DNA of 64,000 bases from Actinomycetota bacterium (GCA_014360645.1 JACIXD010000017.1:1-64000); one strand, 5' to 3'; positions 35,493 to 43,531 are shown, counted from the first letter of the stretch. Program-made: numbers and translations. Notes: generated by a model from the letters alone, not told the origin.

Positions 35493-35533
35493 GTATTGAG
35501 AAGATGTTGCAAAATATCCGCGAAATATGTCAT

Positions 35534-35562
35534 TTGAAAAAAGGATGCGACAGTGCTATCTT
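35534..35562 (+). promoter_or_regulatory. Promoter of the tetR gene
   Basis: TTGAAA (35534-35539), a 17-base spacer and TATCTT (35557-35562) form a promoter reading toward the TetR gene. The predicted start falls inside the operator at 35568-35583, which implies autorepression. Confidence 0.55.
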
Positions 35563-35567
35563 TATAA

Positions 35568-35583
35568 CAGTAATCACTTACTG
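35568..35583. promoter_or_regulatory. TetR operator at its own promoter
   Basis: A perfect inverted repeat, CAGTAA-TCAC-TTACTG, lies 18 bases before the TetR start codon. The matching site at 35438-35453 is placed the same way at the divergent promoter. Confidence 0.65.
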
Positions 35584-35601
35584 AACTATTGGAGATTGGG
35601 G

Positions 35602-36213
35602 ATGCCGGACAGGGAGAAAAGGCCCGTGGCGGAGGCCCGGCGCAAGCAGATACTGGATGCCGCCATCGACGTCTTCGGAGAGAAGTGCTATCACTGGGCC
35701 ACCACCAGGGAGATAGCCCGGGCGGCGGGGGTTTCCGAGCGCACCCTCTTTCTCTACTTCGAGAACAAGAAAGACATCTACCGCCAGGCCGTCAGGCAGG
35801 CGTACCGTGACCTGCTGGAGGCGCTGGGCCGGGCGGCCCCTCCCATGGACGATATCCGGGTGTTCTTGAAGATGAGCGAGAGGAACTTCCTGTCCTACCT
35901 CGAGGAGCACCCGCTCAAGGTCAAGCTCCTCTTTCGGGGCCTCGATTCCCTGGGGGACGAGGACCTCCTCGCGGACTGCCGCGAGATCCTGCAGTCGCTG
36001 TTCAAGCTCTTCTTCGCCATCGTGGAGAGGGCCAAGAAGAGCGGGGAGATCGGCGAGAGCGTGAGCACCCTGTCGGCCGTCGTCTCCATCCTGGGTTTCC
36101 ATCTCATCGTGGTCCAGGCCAGATTCCTGGGCCTGGACTGGTTTTCCGGGGATCAGGACATCTACTCCGTGGTGGACGTCTTCGCAGATTTCGTCACCGA
36201 CCGCAAGAAATGA
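35602..36213 (+). CDS. TetR-family regulator
   Basis: A 203-residue regulator. The helix-turn-helix is clear: ILDAAIDVFGEKCYHWATTR, EIARAAGVSERTLFLYFENK and KDIY, residues ~18-65. The remaining ~140 residues form the ligand-binding domain. ATG at 35602 is preferred over the in-frame ATG at 35527 because GGAG lies 10 bases before it and the operator would otherwise fall inside the gene. It is divergent from the hydrolase-SDR operon, and the paired operators suggest that it represses both. The ligand is probably a hydrophobic acyl-type compound, by analogy only. Confidence 0.85.
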   Translation: MPDREKRPVAEARRKQILDAAIDVFGEKCYHWATTREIARAAGVSERTLFLYFENKKDIYRQAVRQAYRDLLEALGRAAPPMDDIRVFLKMSERNFLSYLEEHPLKVKLLFRGLDSLGDEDLLADCREILQSLFKLFFAIVERAKKSGEIGESVSTLSAVVSILGFHLIVVQARFLGLDWFSGDQDIYSVVDVFADFVTDRKK

Positions 36214-36222
36214 TGCTCATAT

Positions 36223-36356
36223 GGGGTCAGATCTTCGATCTTCGAAAAGCGGGTCCCTCGCATGTTTTTTCGGATCGACCGTTGGCCGCTTCCGAACGAG
36301 CCAGTGTTTCTTTAAAAATGTCTGCGGTGGATTGTCCCATGTCCGGGGCTGACCCC
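36223..36356. mobile_element. GGGGTCAG-bounded short element, copy A
   Basis: The left end carries the same 22-base sequence as the element at 52081 (GGGGTCAG then ATCTTCGATCTTCG), and the right end is CTGACCCCAT, giving a 10-base perfect inverted repeat ATGGGGTCAG/CTGACCCCAT. It is about 134 bases long, has no coding capacity and lies between the TetR and macro-domain genes. A non-autonomous miniature element is the likely explanation. Confidence 0.55.
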
Positions 36357-36436
36357 ATTATACTTAGCGACGAGAACTGATGGTTGGGGGAAAGGCCCGT
36401 TTTCCGGGCTCGGACAGCATAAAGGAGGGATCGCGG

Positions 36437-36964
36437 ATGGCAAAGGTGGGTGACGTGGTGATCGAGTGCGTACGGGGTGATATCACGCGCCAGCCGGACA
36501 TTGACGCCATCGTGAACGCCGCCAACGCGCAGCTCATGCCCGGCGGAGGGGTGGCGGGCGCCATACACCGTGCGGCGGGACGGGGCTTGGCGGAGGAATG
36601 CAGGCCCCTGGCACCCATCAAGCCCGGGGAGGCGGTGATAACCGGCGGTCACGACCTCCCCAACCCCTATGTGATCCACTGCCTCGGCCCCGTTTACGGC
36701 AGAGACGAACCCTCGGACAAGCTGCTGGCGGACTGCTACCGCAACGCCCTGCGCCTGGCGGAGGAAAAGGGGCTGGCATCCGTGGCCTTCCCGGCCATAT
36801 CCACGGGGGCCTTCGGTTATCCCCTGGAACCCGCGGCGCGCGTCGCGCTTTCCACCGTAGTGGAGATGGCGCCCTCGCTTAAGAGCGTGAAGACCGTGCG
36901 CTTCGTGCTCTTCGGTGAGAAGGACCTGGAGGTCCATCAGAGGGTCCTGCAGGAGCTCACCTGA
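36437..36964 (+). CDS. Macro-domain ADP-ribose hydrolase or binder
   Basis: A 175-residue single macro domain of the MacroD/YmdB type. The signatures are RGDITRQPDIDAIVNAANAQ near residue 14, LMPGGGVAGAIHRAAG near 36, and FPAISTGAFGYPLEPAA near 118. The Asn-Ala-Ala-Asn and GGGV blocks bind ADP-ribose, and similar proteins remove O-acetyl or protein-linked ADP-ribose. The ATG at 36437 has AAAGGAGG 9 bases upstream, so the longer in-frame start at 36380 is rejected. A remnant of another ADP-ribose hydrolase gene lies 3.7 kb away at 32592-32711, which may be coincidence. Confidence 0.92.
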   Translation: MAKVGDVVIECVRGDITRQPDIDAIVNAANAQLMPGGGVAGAIHRAAGRGLAEECRPLAPIKPGEAVITGGHDLPNPYVIHCLGPVYGRDEPSDKLLADCYRNALRLAEEKGLASVAFPAISTGAFGYPLEPAARVALSTVVEMAPSLKSVKTVRFVLFGEKDLEVHQRVLQELT

Positions 36965-37062
36965 CACCTTCGGACTCCATGCAGCCGGGCGGCTTCGCGC
37001 GCGGCGGTGAAAAAGGCATTGACGGTGCGAGATATCGGGTCCGAGGTAAAAGCGGCGGCGCT

Positions 37063-37926
37063 ATGCGGAGGAGAGGAGACTTGCAGCCGGAGGTTCTATC
37101 CCAGGATATCGGGGAGGTGGAGCTGCAGTACCTGCACTGGCCCGGTGAGGGCCCCACGGTGGTGATGCTCCACGCCACCGGCTTTCTTCCCTGGCTCTGG
37201 CATCCCATCGCCAGGGAACTCGCGGGGAACTACAGGGTGATCGCCCCCTATTTCTGCGACCACCGCACCTCCAACCCTGAGGAGGGCGGGTTGAGTTGGT
37301 TGGTCATCGCCGAGGACCTGGCGGCCTTCATGCGGCGCCTCAGCTTGGAGAAGCCCCTGGTGGTGGGGCATTCCATGGGGGCCACGGTGGCCTCCATAGC
37401 CGAGGCCCTGCACGGACCCCTGGCCGCCCGCATGGTCCTCATCGAGCCCATCTTCCTCCCCTCGCAGTTCTATTCCATGGAGCTGACGGTGGAGCAGCAC
37501 CCTCTGGCCTCGAAGTCCGTCAGACGCCGCAACCGCTGGAAAGGCGAGGAGGAGGCGCGGGATTACTTGAGCGGGAAGCCGCTCTTCTCGCGCTGGGACG
37601 GCGAGATGCTGGACCTGTACCTCCGGCACGGCATGACCGTGACCGGTGACGGGGGGCTGGAGCTGTCCTGCCACCCCAGGAGGGAGGCGGCGCTTTTCAT
37701 GGGGGGCATGGCGGTCGATCCCTGGGAGCTGCTGGAAGATGTTGCCTGCCCGGTGTTGCTCGTGGAGGGCGGGGAGAGCGAGAACCGCCTGGTGGTGGAT
37801 CTGCGGCGCGCCGCCGCCGTGATGCCCGCTGCGGAGCTGGTGATGGTGGAGGGCGCCGGCCATCTCGTCCCCATGGAGAAGCCGCGCGAGGTGCTCTCCA
37901 TCCTCAAGAGGTTCTTCGGAGCCTGA
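37063..37926 (+). CDS. Alpha/beta hydrolase
   Basis: A ~287-residue alpha/beta hydrolase fold protein. TVVMLHATGFLPWLW holds the oxyanion region, VVGHSMGATVASIAE the nucleophile Ser (G-x-S-x-G), and VEGAGHLVPMEKP the C-terminal catalytic His. The cap region lies between residues ~140 and 210. Start choice is open: the ATG at 37063 is listed, but a TTG at 37081 has GGAGAGGAG placed at the right distance and may be the real start. It follows the macro-domain gene by 98 bases. The substrate is not predictable. Confidence 0.82.
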   Translation: MRRRGDLQPEVLSQDIGEVELQYLHWPGEGPTVVMLHATGFLPWLWHPIARELAGNYRVIAPYFCDHRTSNPEEGGLSWLVIAEDLAAFMRRLSLEKPLVVGHSMGATVASIAEALHGPLAARMVLIEPIFLPSQFYSMELTVEQHPLASKSVRRRNRWKGEEEARDYLSGKPLFSRWDGEMLDLYLRHGMTVTGDGGLELSCHPRREAALFMGGMAVDPWELLEDVACPVLLVEGGESENRLVVDLRRAAAVMPAAELVMVEGAGHLVPMEKPREVLSILKRFFGA

Positions 37927-38030
37927 AGGACGGGCGGAAGGGAAAGCGGGACACGCCCCCGAGCCTTTGTGCGCGCTGTGAGGAGTAGAGCCGTCTCGGA
38001 CCGGACAGGCGAACGGCCATCCGGGTCGTT

Positions 38031-38127
38031 GTTGGCCGTTCAGCCAGGGGCGCCAGACAGCCTGTAATTTGACCGCAAGGGAGCCAAGGGTATACCCATT
38101 CTTGTTGACCGTTCAGCCACGGGCGCC
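38031..38127. repeat. 24-bp direct repeat with a 49-base insert
   Basis: Copies at 38031-38054 and 38104-38127 share GTTG.CCGTTCAGCCA.GGGCGCC with two mismatches. They lie downstream of the 3' end of the minus-strand hydrolase at 38150. The insert starts AGACAGCCTGTAATTTGACC and is AT-richer than the repeat. Confidence 0.7.
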
Positions 38128-38149
38128 TGGTGACCCGTACCGCCCTTTC

Positions 38150-38917
38150 TTACAGCCCCAGAACGAAGTCCCTTATCGCCCGCGTAACCGCCTCGGGCTG
38201 CTCCATGGGAGATAGGTGCCCTGCGTCCTCGACGTCCACCAGGGTGGAGCGCTTGATGTGCTCGGCAAGGTAGAGTCCGTACTTCGGGGGAGTCATCCTG
38301 TCTTCCGAGGCGGTGAGGACGAGGACGGGGACCTCGATCTCTCCCAGACGCTCCATGACGTCGAAGGCGTCGCAGGCCCGGAAGTCGCCCAGGGTCACCT
38401 CGGGAGGGCACGCGGCCGTGGCCTCCATGAGGGGCGTGATGCGGGAGGGATCGGTCTTCTCGGAGATGCTGAACCTGGGCGCGCCGTCCAAGTAGGCGCG
38501 GTAGTCCCTCTCGATGGTCTCGAGGATGAGCGGGAGAACCCGCAGCCTCGCGCCTGTGTTCACCAGTATCCCGGCCTCGTAGCGGCCGCGCTTCTCTAGG
38601 AGTAGGTGGAGGGCTATCGCCCCTCCCAGGCTGAGCCCGCAGGGCACCGGGCGGGGGATGTCCAGGGAAGATACCAGGTCATCCACGGCGTCGGCGTAGC
38701 CGGACACGCGGTCCATCCCCCGGCCGCCGCTGGCGCCGTGTCCGGGGAGGTCCAGGGCGACGGCGTTCATCACCCCGGCGAGTGCTTCCACCTGCGCGCG
38801 CCATAGGACGCTCGACCCGCCCGATCCGTGGATGAAGACCACGCTGGGAAGATCCGGGTCCAGCGGCCAGCGGCCCGCGATAAAGGCGATATCGCCCGTC
38901 CTCGCCTCGTGCACCAT
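38150..38917 (-). CDS. Alpha/beta hydrolase
   Basis: A 255-residue hydrolase. SVVFIHGSGGSSVLW carries the oxyanion region, LPGHGASGG follows, CGLSLGGAIALHLL is the nucleophile elbow with G-x-S-x-G, and EDAGHLSPMEQPEAV the catalytic His. The open frame continues upstream to 39193, but that part has no ribosome binding site and looks unlike the fold, so an ATG at 38917 (or 38929) was chosen. Its closest kind is the general carboxylesterase/haloperoxidase-like group. It runs opposite to its neighbours and has no obvious operon partner. Confidence 0.82.
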   Translation of the reverse strand: MVHEARTGDIAFIAGRWPLDPDLPSVVFIHGSGGSSVLWRAQVEALAGVMNAVALDLPGHGASGGRGMDRVSGYADAVDDLVSSLDIPRPVPCGLSLGGAIALHLLLEKRGRYEAGILVNTGARLRVLPLILETIERDYRAYLDGAPRFSISEKTDPSRITPLMEATAACPPEVTLGDFRACDAFDVMERLGEIEVPVLVLTASEDRMTPPKYGLYLAEHIKRSTLVDVEDAGHLSPMEQPEAVTRAIRDFVLGL

Positions 38918-39573
38918 GGAGCAAAGCATATCATATAGAGGCGTCTGTCCCGAGGGAAGGGGCGCGTTCGGGTCGGCTCGGACGGGGAAAAGGTGGATGG
39001 ATCGAGCTGTCGTGGGTCCTAGGTGGAGGACGTGCGCGAAAGGGTTTTCGGCGCGGGTGCAGCACGTGTGGCGCTCGCCCGCCGCACGCGCGTCCGGTGT
39101 GCCCCGCCCGCCCCCGACGTGGGCTGCACGCATGAGCAGGGCAAGGGATATGGGGCACGCGATAGGGCGGCATGCCGTCGAGCCCGCCGTCATGTCGGAT
39201 TGAAACGGACTGGTGCAGGTGACACCGAGCCTTGGGGGCTGAGGATGCCGGGATGAAGGAATATGCGATGTGACGGTTGCTATAATCCATATATGAGGTG
39301 ATGCGAGACCTGCGCGTTGGTGGTTTCGTCAGGGCGCATTCCCTCAAGGCGTGAGCGATCGGTATCGGAACGACGGGAGGATCGAGTCCTCCGTGTCTGG
39401 CTTTTTCGATATGTCCAGGGAAGAGCCCTCGAGTTCCGGTCTCTTCGATATGTCAAGGGGAAGCCTTGCCTCGATAAGAAAGAAGGTCGGGACCGCGTTG
39501 GAGATCGATCCCGTCGAGCATAGTGCGGACGAATCGAAGATCGAAGATGCGACCCCAGAAAGGAGGTGTGACC
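38918..39573. other. Long intergenic stretch with small repeats
   Basis: No gene is supported. It contains an extended -10 promoter (39278-39286), a short repeat TTCGATATGTC followed by a G-rich tail at about 39405 and 39444, and at 39535-39556 one end of the GGGGTCAG element family (two mismatches in 22). That last end sits directly before the ribosome binding site of the DUF6506 gene. A short open frame over the repeats was rejected. Confidence 0.5.
39278..39286 (+). promoter_or_regulatory. Extended -10 promoter before the DUF6506 gene
   Basis: TGC directly followed by TATAAT, within the text GGTTGCTATAATCC, which is very like the promoter at 1467-1475. It lies nearly 290 bases before the DUF6506 start, so the leader would be long. 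Confidence 0.4.
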
Positions 39574-39891
39574 ATGGCCTTTGTAGCCGCATTCATCGCC
39601 CACGCTCCTGATGCCGATCCCGAGAAGCACCGCAGCGTGATAGATACCGGGAAGTACCGCCTGATCTCGGTGGCGGTGAGCGACCAGGAGCAGGCGCTTG
39701 CGGTGAGCCGGGAGCTGGTGGAGAAGGAGGGGATACACTCCGTGCTTCTCTGCCCCGGGTTTACCCACGCCGACGTGGCCGCCATCGCCGAGGCGGTGGG
39801 CGAGAACGTGGGAGTGACGGTGGCAAGGGGCGACGGCCCCAGCAACCGCATCGCCGTCCAGACCATAGCCCGGGAGTGGGGAAGTCCTTGA
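39574..39891 (+). CDS. DUF6506-like small protein
   Basis: A 105-residue protein (MAFVAAFIAHAPDADPEKHR ... LLCPGFTHADVAAIAEAVGE) that resembles the short DUF6506 family, seen in bacteria and archaea with unknown function. AGGAGGTG sits 6 bases before the ATG, so the start is firm. It is predicted to be a small alpha/beta protein. Its 3' end including the stop is duplicated 159 bases downstream. The family name is recalled, not searched. Confidence 0.7.
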   Translation: MAFVAAFIAHAPDADPEKHRSVIDTGKYRLISVAVSDQEQALAVSRELVEKEGIHSVLLCPGFTHADVAAIAEAVGENVGVTVARGDGPSNRIAVQTIAREWGSP

Positions 39892-40052
39892 CCTTAAATG
39901 TCCCGGTCCCTTCGGAGTGCCGGGAGCTTCGAAGCGAGATTTGAGGGGCCTTGTTGACCGGACCGCCTGCTTGTGGTTTACGGAGCGAATGGCGGAACCA
40001 ATGGTCGCTTCGTCGCCCAGACCATAGCCCGGGAGTGGGGAAGTCCCTGACC
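39858..40052. repeat. 36-bp direct repeat of the DUF6506 3' end
   Basis: Copies at 39858-39893 and 40017-40052 differ at one base. The first covers the last ~11 codons and stop of the DUF6506 gene, so the second is a displaced copy of its 3' end. The insert is 123 bases, longer than the other repeat pairs. Confidence 0.85.
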
Positions 40053-40061
40053 GTTTCTCGG

Positions 40062-40829
40062 CTAGACCTTGAGTTCCAGGTAATCCACGTTGACCATGTG
40101 CGGCAGCGGAGGCGGTTCAATTCCCTGCTGCTCGAAGTACTCCAGTATCTCCTGGGGCCAACGGTCCGTCCCAGGCCTTCCGAGGTTTTCCACCCGCAGG
40201 GTGTAGGTGCCCCGCTTCAGGCCCGCCACCCTGAAGACACGGTAGTTCCACTGAGGACTGTTGGAGTCGTAGTTGTCGTAGTAGAGGTTGACGGTTCCGG
40301 AGGTCACCACGCGTCCGGTGCCGTTGTTTACCAGCGTGTAGGCGCAGTATCCACACTGCCAGTAGCGGGCGGAATATAGCGTCAGCTTGGCGCCGTTTAT
40401 CGGGACCTCGACGATCACCTCCAGCGCGTCTCCCCCCGAGAAGCTGGCATAGAGCTGCCCGCCGTGGGCGCCCGTATATGCCTCACGGCCCCAAAGTCCC
40501 TCGAAAGCGATGGACGTGAAGGGATAGGCCGCCGCCTCGAAATCCGTCACGTAGGTACCGGCGGCCCTCGCCGCCGCGACCGGCGCACCCTTTACGGCCA
40601 CTCTCCCCGCCCCGGTTTCGGAGTTGTATGGGCCGCCTCCCGTGGCCACCGCGCCGTCACCGCCGCCCGCTCCTTCCCCCGTATTTCCCGGGGCCATCTC
40701 CCGGTGTCCGGGGGCAGCCGACGCCGGAGAGGCCAACAGGATTATCGCCGCCAGCATGAAGACGACGGCTGCGGATATCCTCGAGAGGCGTATGGAAGAA
40801 CCGGATCCGGCAACGCGCTTTCTGCTCAT
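40062..40829 (-). CDS. Secreted beta-sandwich protein
   Basis: A 255-residue exported protein. The first ~40 residues are a signal peptide with a basic start, a hydrophobic core (AAVVFMLAAIILLASPASA) and an AxA cleavage site before APGHRE. A Gly-rich linker follows, then a ~160-residue domain with alternating beta strands (TYVTDFEAAAYPFTSI, ALEVIVEVPINGAKLTLYSA, YWQCGYCAYTLVNNG, RVFRVAGLKRGTYTLRVENL), which resembles carbohydrate-binding or jellyroll modules. No catalytic motif is visible. Two Cys in CGYC may form a disulphide or bind metal. Surface binding is a reasonable guess. Confidence 0.7.
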   Translation of the reverse strand: MSRKRVAGSGSSIRLSRISAAVVFMLAAIILLASPASAAPGHREMAPGNTGEGAGGGDGAVATGGGPYNSETGAGRVAVKGAPVAAARAAGTYVTDFEAAAYPFTSIAFEGLWGREAYTGAHGGQLYASFSGGDALEVIVEVPINGAKLTLYSARYWQCGYCAYTLVNNGTGRVVTSGTVNLYYDNYDSNSPQWNYRVFRVAGLKRGTYTLRVENLGRPGTDRWPQEILEYFEQQGIEPPPLPHMVNVDYLELKV

Positions 40830-40909
40830 CCTCGCACCCCTTTCACATCTCGCACTGTATCACGAGCAGTTCGCGCCTCACCCGGACAGGTCGAGCATAA
40901 GCTTTCATG

Positions 40910-41203
40910 TCAAATTATGTCAAGCAGACCTGCCTCCACCAGGATCTCCAGCATAGCGGAGCCGCGCCTCCCTGGTGCGAGCTCCCGGGTCGTAAGGCAT
41001 GATGATGCTGTCCGGTTGGCCTTGTCCGCGAAGGGGGGCAACCGGCATGAGGGCCGTTCGTCGATCAGTACCCTTGCGTCGGGAAGCTCACAGAGGAATT
41101 CCGGCGAAAAGACCTTGGCGAAACCAGAGACGCTCAAGAAGATCGTTGCCGTGTCGGGAAGGTCAGAATGGATCGCCGGCGAGAGGAAAGATGGAGCGGG
41201 CAT
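40910..41203 (-). pseudogene. Possible gene remnant, unidentified
   Basis: The minus strand reads DTATIFLSVSGFAKVFSPEF, LCELPDARVLIDERPSCRLP and ends RRGSAMLEILVEAGLLDII. Codon choice looks like real coding sequence, but no ribosome binding site precedes any start and the 5' part overlaps the -35 box of the plus-strand promoter. It may be the 3' end of a lost gene. I cannot name the family. Confidence 0.3.
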
Positions 41204-41216
41204 GGCGGGCGATTCG

Positions 41217-41245
41217 TTGACCAATGACCGCAGGCGGCATATAAT
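41217..41245 (+). promoter_or_regulatory. Promoter of the oligopeptide-type ABC operon
   Basis: TTGACC (41217-41222), a 17-base spacer and a perfect TATAAT (41240-41245) make the clearest sigma-70-type promoter in the window. Transcription from about 41252 would give a ~640-base leader before the solute-binding protein gene, holding the structured elements listed next. Confidence 0.7.
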
Positions 41246-41375
41246 ACTTCTCGCTTGGTCGCCTTCCCGCGCAGGGCGAGGCGAGATGGACGGCGCGAAG
41301 CCGTTGAGTCTACGGAAAAGAGAAGACACGCCCCGGAACCGGGTCTGCGTCCGGGATGCGGATAAGTAATCGAAC

Positions 41376-41408
41376 AGGCCACGAAGGCCCGCTCTTCGTG
41401 GCCTTTGA
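41376..41408 (+). terminator. First hairpin terminator in the ABC operon leader
   Basis: Perfect 11-bp stem AGGCCACGAAG/CTTCGTGGCCT (41376-41386 and 41395-41405) with an 8-base loop, followed by a short T run. It lies inside the leader, so it could act as an attenuator rather than at a gene end. Confidence 0.55.
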
Positions 41409-41423
41409 CTTTTCGGTGCGAAG

Positions 41424-41490
41424 AGGGCGGGAATCGCGTTACGCGTGAAAAGTCCCACCCGGGAGGAAGAACCCGGTGGGAAGTCGCCCT
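41424..41490 (+). ncRNA. Candidate three-way-junction leader RNA
   Basis: AGGGCG (41424-41429) pairs with CGCCCT (41485-41490). Inside, CGCG-TTA-CGCG (41435-41445) forms a small hairpin and TCCCACC..GGG (41453-41463) pairs with CCCGGTGGGA (41472-41481) with one bulged C. Together these give a three-helix junction just upstream of a terminator, the layout of a riboswitch with an expression platform. It does not match any riboswitch consensus that I remember. Confidence 0.4.
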
Positions 41491-41506
41491 ACGGCACGGC
41501 GGAAGC

Positions 41507-41564
41507 AAGGGCGCCATGAAGGCGATCGGTTCCCGGCAGGGAACGGCTTTCATGGCGCCCTTTT
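41507..41564 (+). terminator. Second hairpin terminator (attenuator) in the leader
   Basis: GGGCGCCATGAA (41509-41520) pairs with TTCATGGCGCCC (41549-41560), followed by TTTT. The loop holds an inner hairpin GTTCCC/GGGAAC. It lies ~330 bases before the gene it would control and directly after the junction RNA. Confidence 0.6.
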
Positions 41565-41689
41565 GATCGCCGGTCCCGGTCGGGCGGAGAAGCGCGAGGA
41601 ATAGGCGCAAGAAACGAAAGAGGCGGAAAAGGATGGGAGATCGAGGGAGAAAAGCAAGGACGAGGCAAAAGAGTTCCCTGACAGACTCT

Positions 41690-41842
41690 GCGGGACAGGC
41701 GCCGACCGGGCATTTGAGCCGAGACGGTTTGCCGGGAGCGCATGGATGTTCCGGTGAGGCGTGGCAAGAGGAGCCTGCGAACGGGGAAGGCGGGACAGGC
41801 GCCGACCGGGCATTTGAGCCGAGACGGTTTGCCGGGAGCGCA
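41690..41842. repeat. 53-bp direct repeat in the ABC operon leader
   Basis: Identical copies at 41690-41742 and 41790-41842, start-to-start exactly 100 bases. The shared text runs GCGGGACAGGCGCCGACCGG onward to GCCGGGAGCGCA. It lies between the second terminator and the ribosome binding site. Confidence 0.9.
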
Positions 41843-41893
41843 AGTCGTGGAGCTCCCGGCGAGGGGAGACAGCAAGGAAGGAGGAGCGTTGGC

Positions 41894-43531
41894 ATGGACG
41901 GAATGACCGGGACGGACGGAAGTCGGATGTGGAGGTGGGCGGCGGCGCTGGCTCCGCTGCTGCTCTTCGCCCTGCTGGCTTCGCTCTTCGCCGGCTGTGG
42001 CGGGAAAGGCGCCTCCACGGGCGGCGGCGAGAAGCGCGATGAGCTGGTGGTGGCCCTGGGTGGCGAGCGCGAGGAAGGATATGATCCCACCACAGGGTGG
42101 GGACGCTACGGGTCGCCCCTCTTCCAGAGCACCCTCCTCGCACGCGACGACGACCTGGAGATCGTGAACGACCTGGCGAGGGCCTACGAGATCAGCGAGG
42201 ACGGCCTGACCTACACGGTGAGGATCCGGGATGACGTCAAGTTCTCCGACGGGCGGCCTCTTACAGCCGAGGACGTCGTCTACACCTACGAGACCGCGGC
42301 GAAGAGCGGCTCGGTGGTGGACCTGAACGTGCTCGAAAAGGTGGTGGCCGAGGACGACCGTACCGTGGTCTTTACCCTCAAGGAGCCCATGACCACCTTC
42401 GTGAACCTTCTCATCACCATGGGAATCGTACCCAAGCACGCCCACGGCGACGATTACGCCTACAACCCCATAGGGTCCGGCCCCTACAAGATGGTGCAGT
42501 GGGACCGGGGACAGCAGATGATCGTGGAGGCCAACCCCCTGTATTACGGAAAGAAGCCTTACTTCAAACGCATCACCTTCCTGTTCCTGGAAGAGGACGC
42601 GGCCTTCGCCGCCGCCCGGGCGGGCGAGGTGGACATGGCCGTCGTCCCCCATACCCTGGCCGCCAACAGCGTCCCGGGCATGAGGCTGCTGAGGGTGCCG
42701 AGCGTAGATAACCGCGGCATCTGCTTCCCCTGCGTGCCCGCTGGCTCCAGCGACGAGGAGGGCAACCCGGTGGGGAACGACGTGACCGGCGACATGGCCA
42801 TCCGCAAGGCCGTCAACATGGCCGTGGACAGAAAGGCCCTGGTGGAAGGGGTTCTCAAGGGCTTCGGCAGCCCGGCCTATACCATCTGCGACAACCTCCC
42901 GTGGTGGAACCCGGAGACGGTGGTCAAGGACGCCGACCTAGAGGGCGCGAAGAAGGTCCTCGAGGAGGGAGGCTGGAAGGACGCCGACGGTGACGGCATC
43001 GTGGAAAAGGGCGCGCTCAAGGCCAGCTTCACCCTCATCTATCCTTCCTCCGACCAGACGCGCCAGTCCCTGGCCATGGCGGCCGCGGACATGGCGAAGA
43101 AGGTGGGCATCGAGATGAAGGTGGAGGGCAAGAGCTGGGACGACATCGAGCGCCTCATGCACTCCAACGCCGTCCTCTTCGGCTGGGGCAGCCACACCCC
43201 CATGGAGATGTACAACGTCTATCACGGCAAGTTCCGCGGTGAAGGGTGGTACAACGCCAATTATTACCATAACCCCGGCGTGGACGCCTACATGGACCGG
43301 GCGCTGGCGGCGGGGAGCGAGGAGGAGTCCCTGGAGCACTGGAAGAAGGCGCAGTGGGACGGCGAGACCGGCCTCTCGGCGCGGGGCGACGCGCCCTGGG
43401 CCTGGCTGGTGAACCTCGACCACTGCTACTTCGTCAACGAGAAGTTGGACACGGGGAAGAACCGCATCGAGCCTCACGGACACGGCTGGCCCATCACCGC
43501 AAACATAGTGGACTGGCGCTGGAAGGATTAG
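41894..43531 (+). CDS. ABC transporter solute-binding lipoprotein (Opp/Dpp/Nik family 5)
   Basis: A 545-residue family 5 extracellular solute-binding protein. A lipoprotein signal (MWRWAAALAPLLLFALLASL then FAGC) gives the lipidated Cys near residue 36. Then ALGGEREEGYDPTTGWGRYG, the ISEDGLTYTVRIRDDVKFSD block with GRPLTAEDVVYTYE and NPIGSGPYK near 190-200 are family hallmarks. Such proteins bind short peptides, nickel chelates or sugars. The E-D-G-T-F-like layout and the permease types favour nickel or short peptides, without proof. The ATG at 41894 has AAGGAAGGAGG upstream. It begins a five-gene operon under the promoter at 41217. Confidence 0.9.
   Translation: MDGMTGTDGSRMWRWAAALAPLLLFALLASLFAGCGGKGASTGGGEKRDELVVALGGEREEGYDPTTGWGRYGSPLFQSTLLARDDDLEIVNDLARAYEISEDGLTYTVRIRDDVKFSDGRPLTAEDVVYTYETAAKSGSVVDLNVLEKVVAEDDRTVVFTLKEPMTTFVNLLITMGIVPKHAHGDDYAYNPIGSGPYKMVQWDRGQQMIVEANPLYYGKKPYFKRITFLFLEEDAAFAAARAGEVDMAVVPHTLAANSVPGMRLLRVPSVDNRGICFPCVPAGSSDEEGNPVGNDVTGDMAIRKAVNMAVDRKALVEGVLKGFGSPAYTICDNLPWWNPETVVKDADLEGAKKVLEEGGWKDADGDGIVEKGALKASFTLIYPSSDQTRQSLAMAAADMAKKVGIEMKVEGKSWDDIERLMHSNAVLFGWGSHTPMEMYNVYHGKFRGEGWYNANYYHNPGVDAYMDRALAAGSEEESLEHWKKAQWDGETGLSARGDAPWAWLVNLDHCYFVNEKLDTGKNRIEPHGHGWPITANIVDWRWKD

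Noticed and set aside
39351-39611. Short ORF with repeated FDMSR-like text
   Set aside because: It follows a short DNA repeat, has no ribosome binding site and overlaps the real DUF6506 start.
41420-41570. Cobalamin riboswitch
   Set aside because: Some GGTG and GAA text is reminiscent, but the conserved B12 box and junction order are missing.
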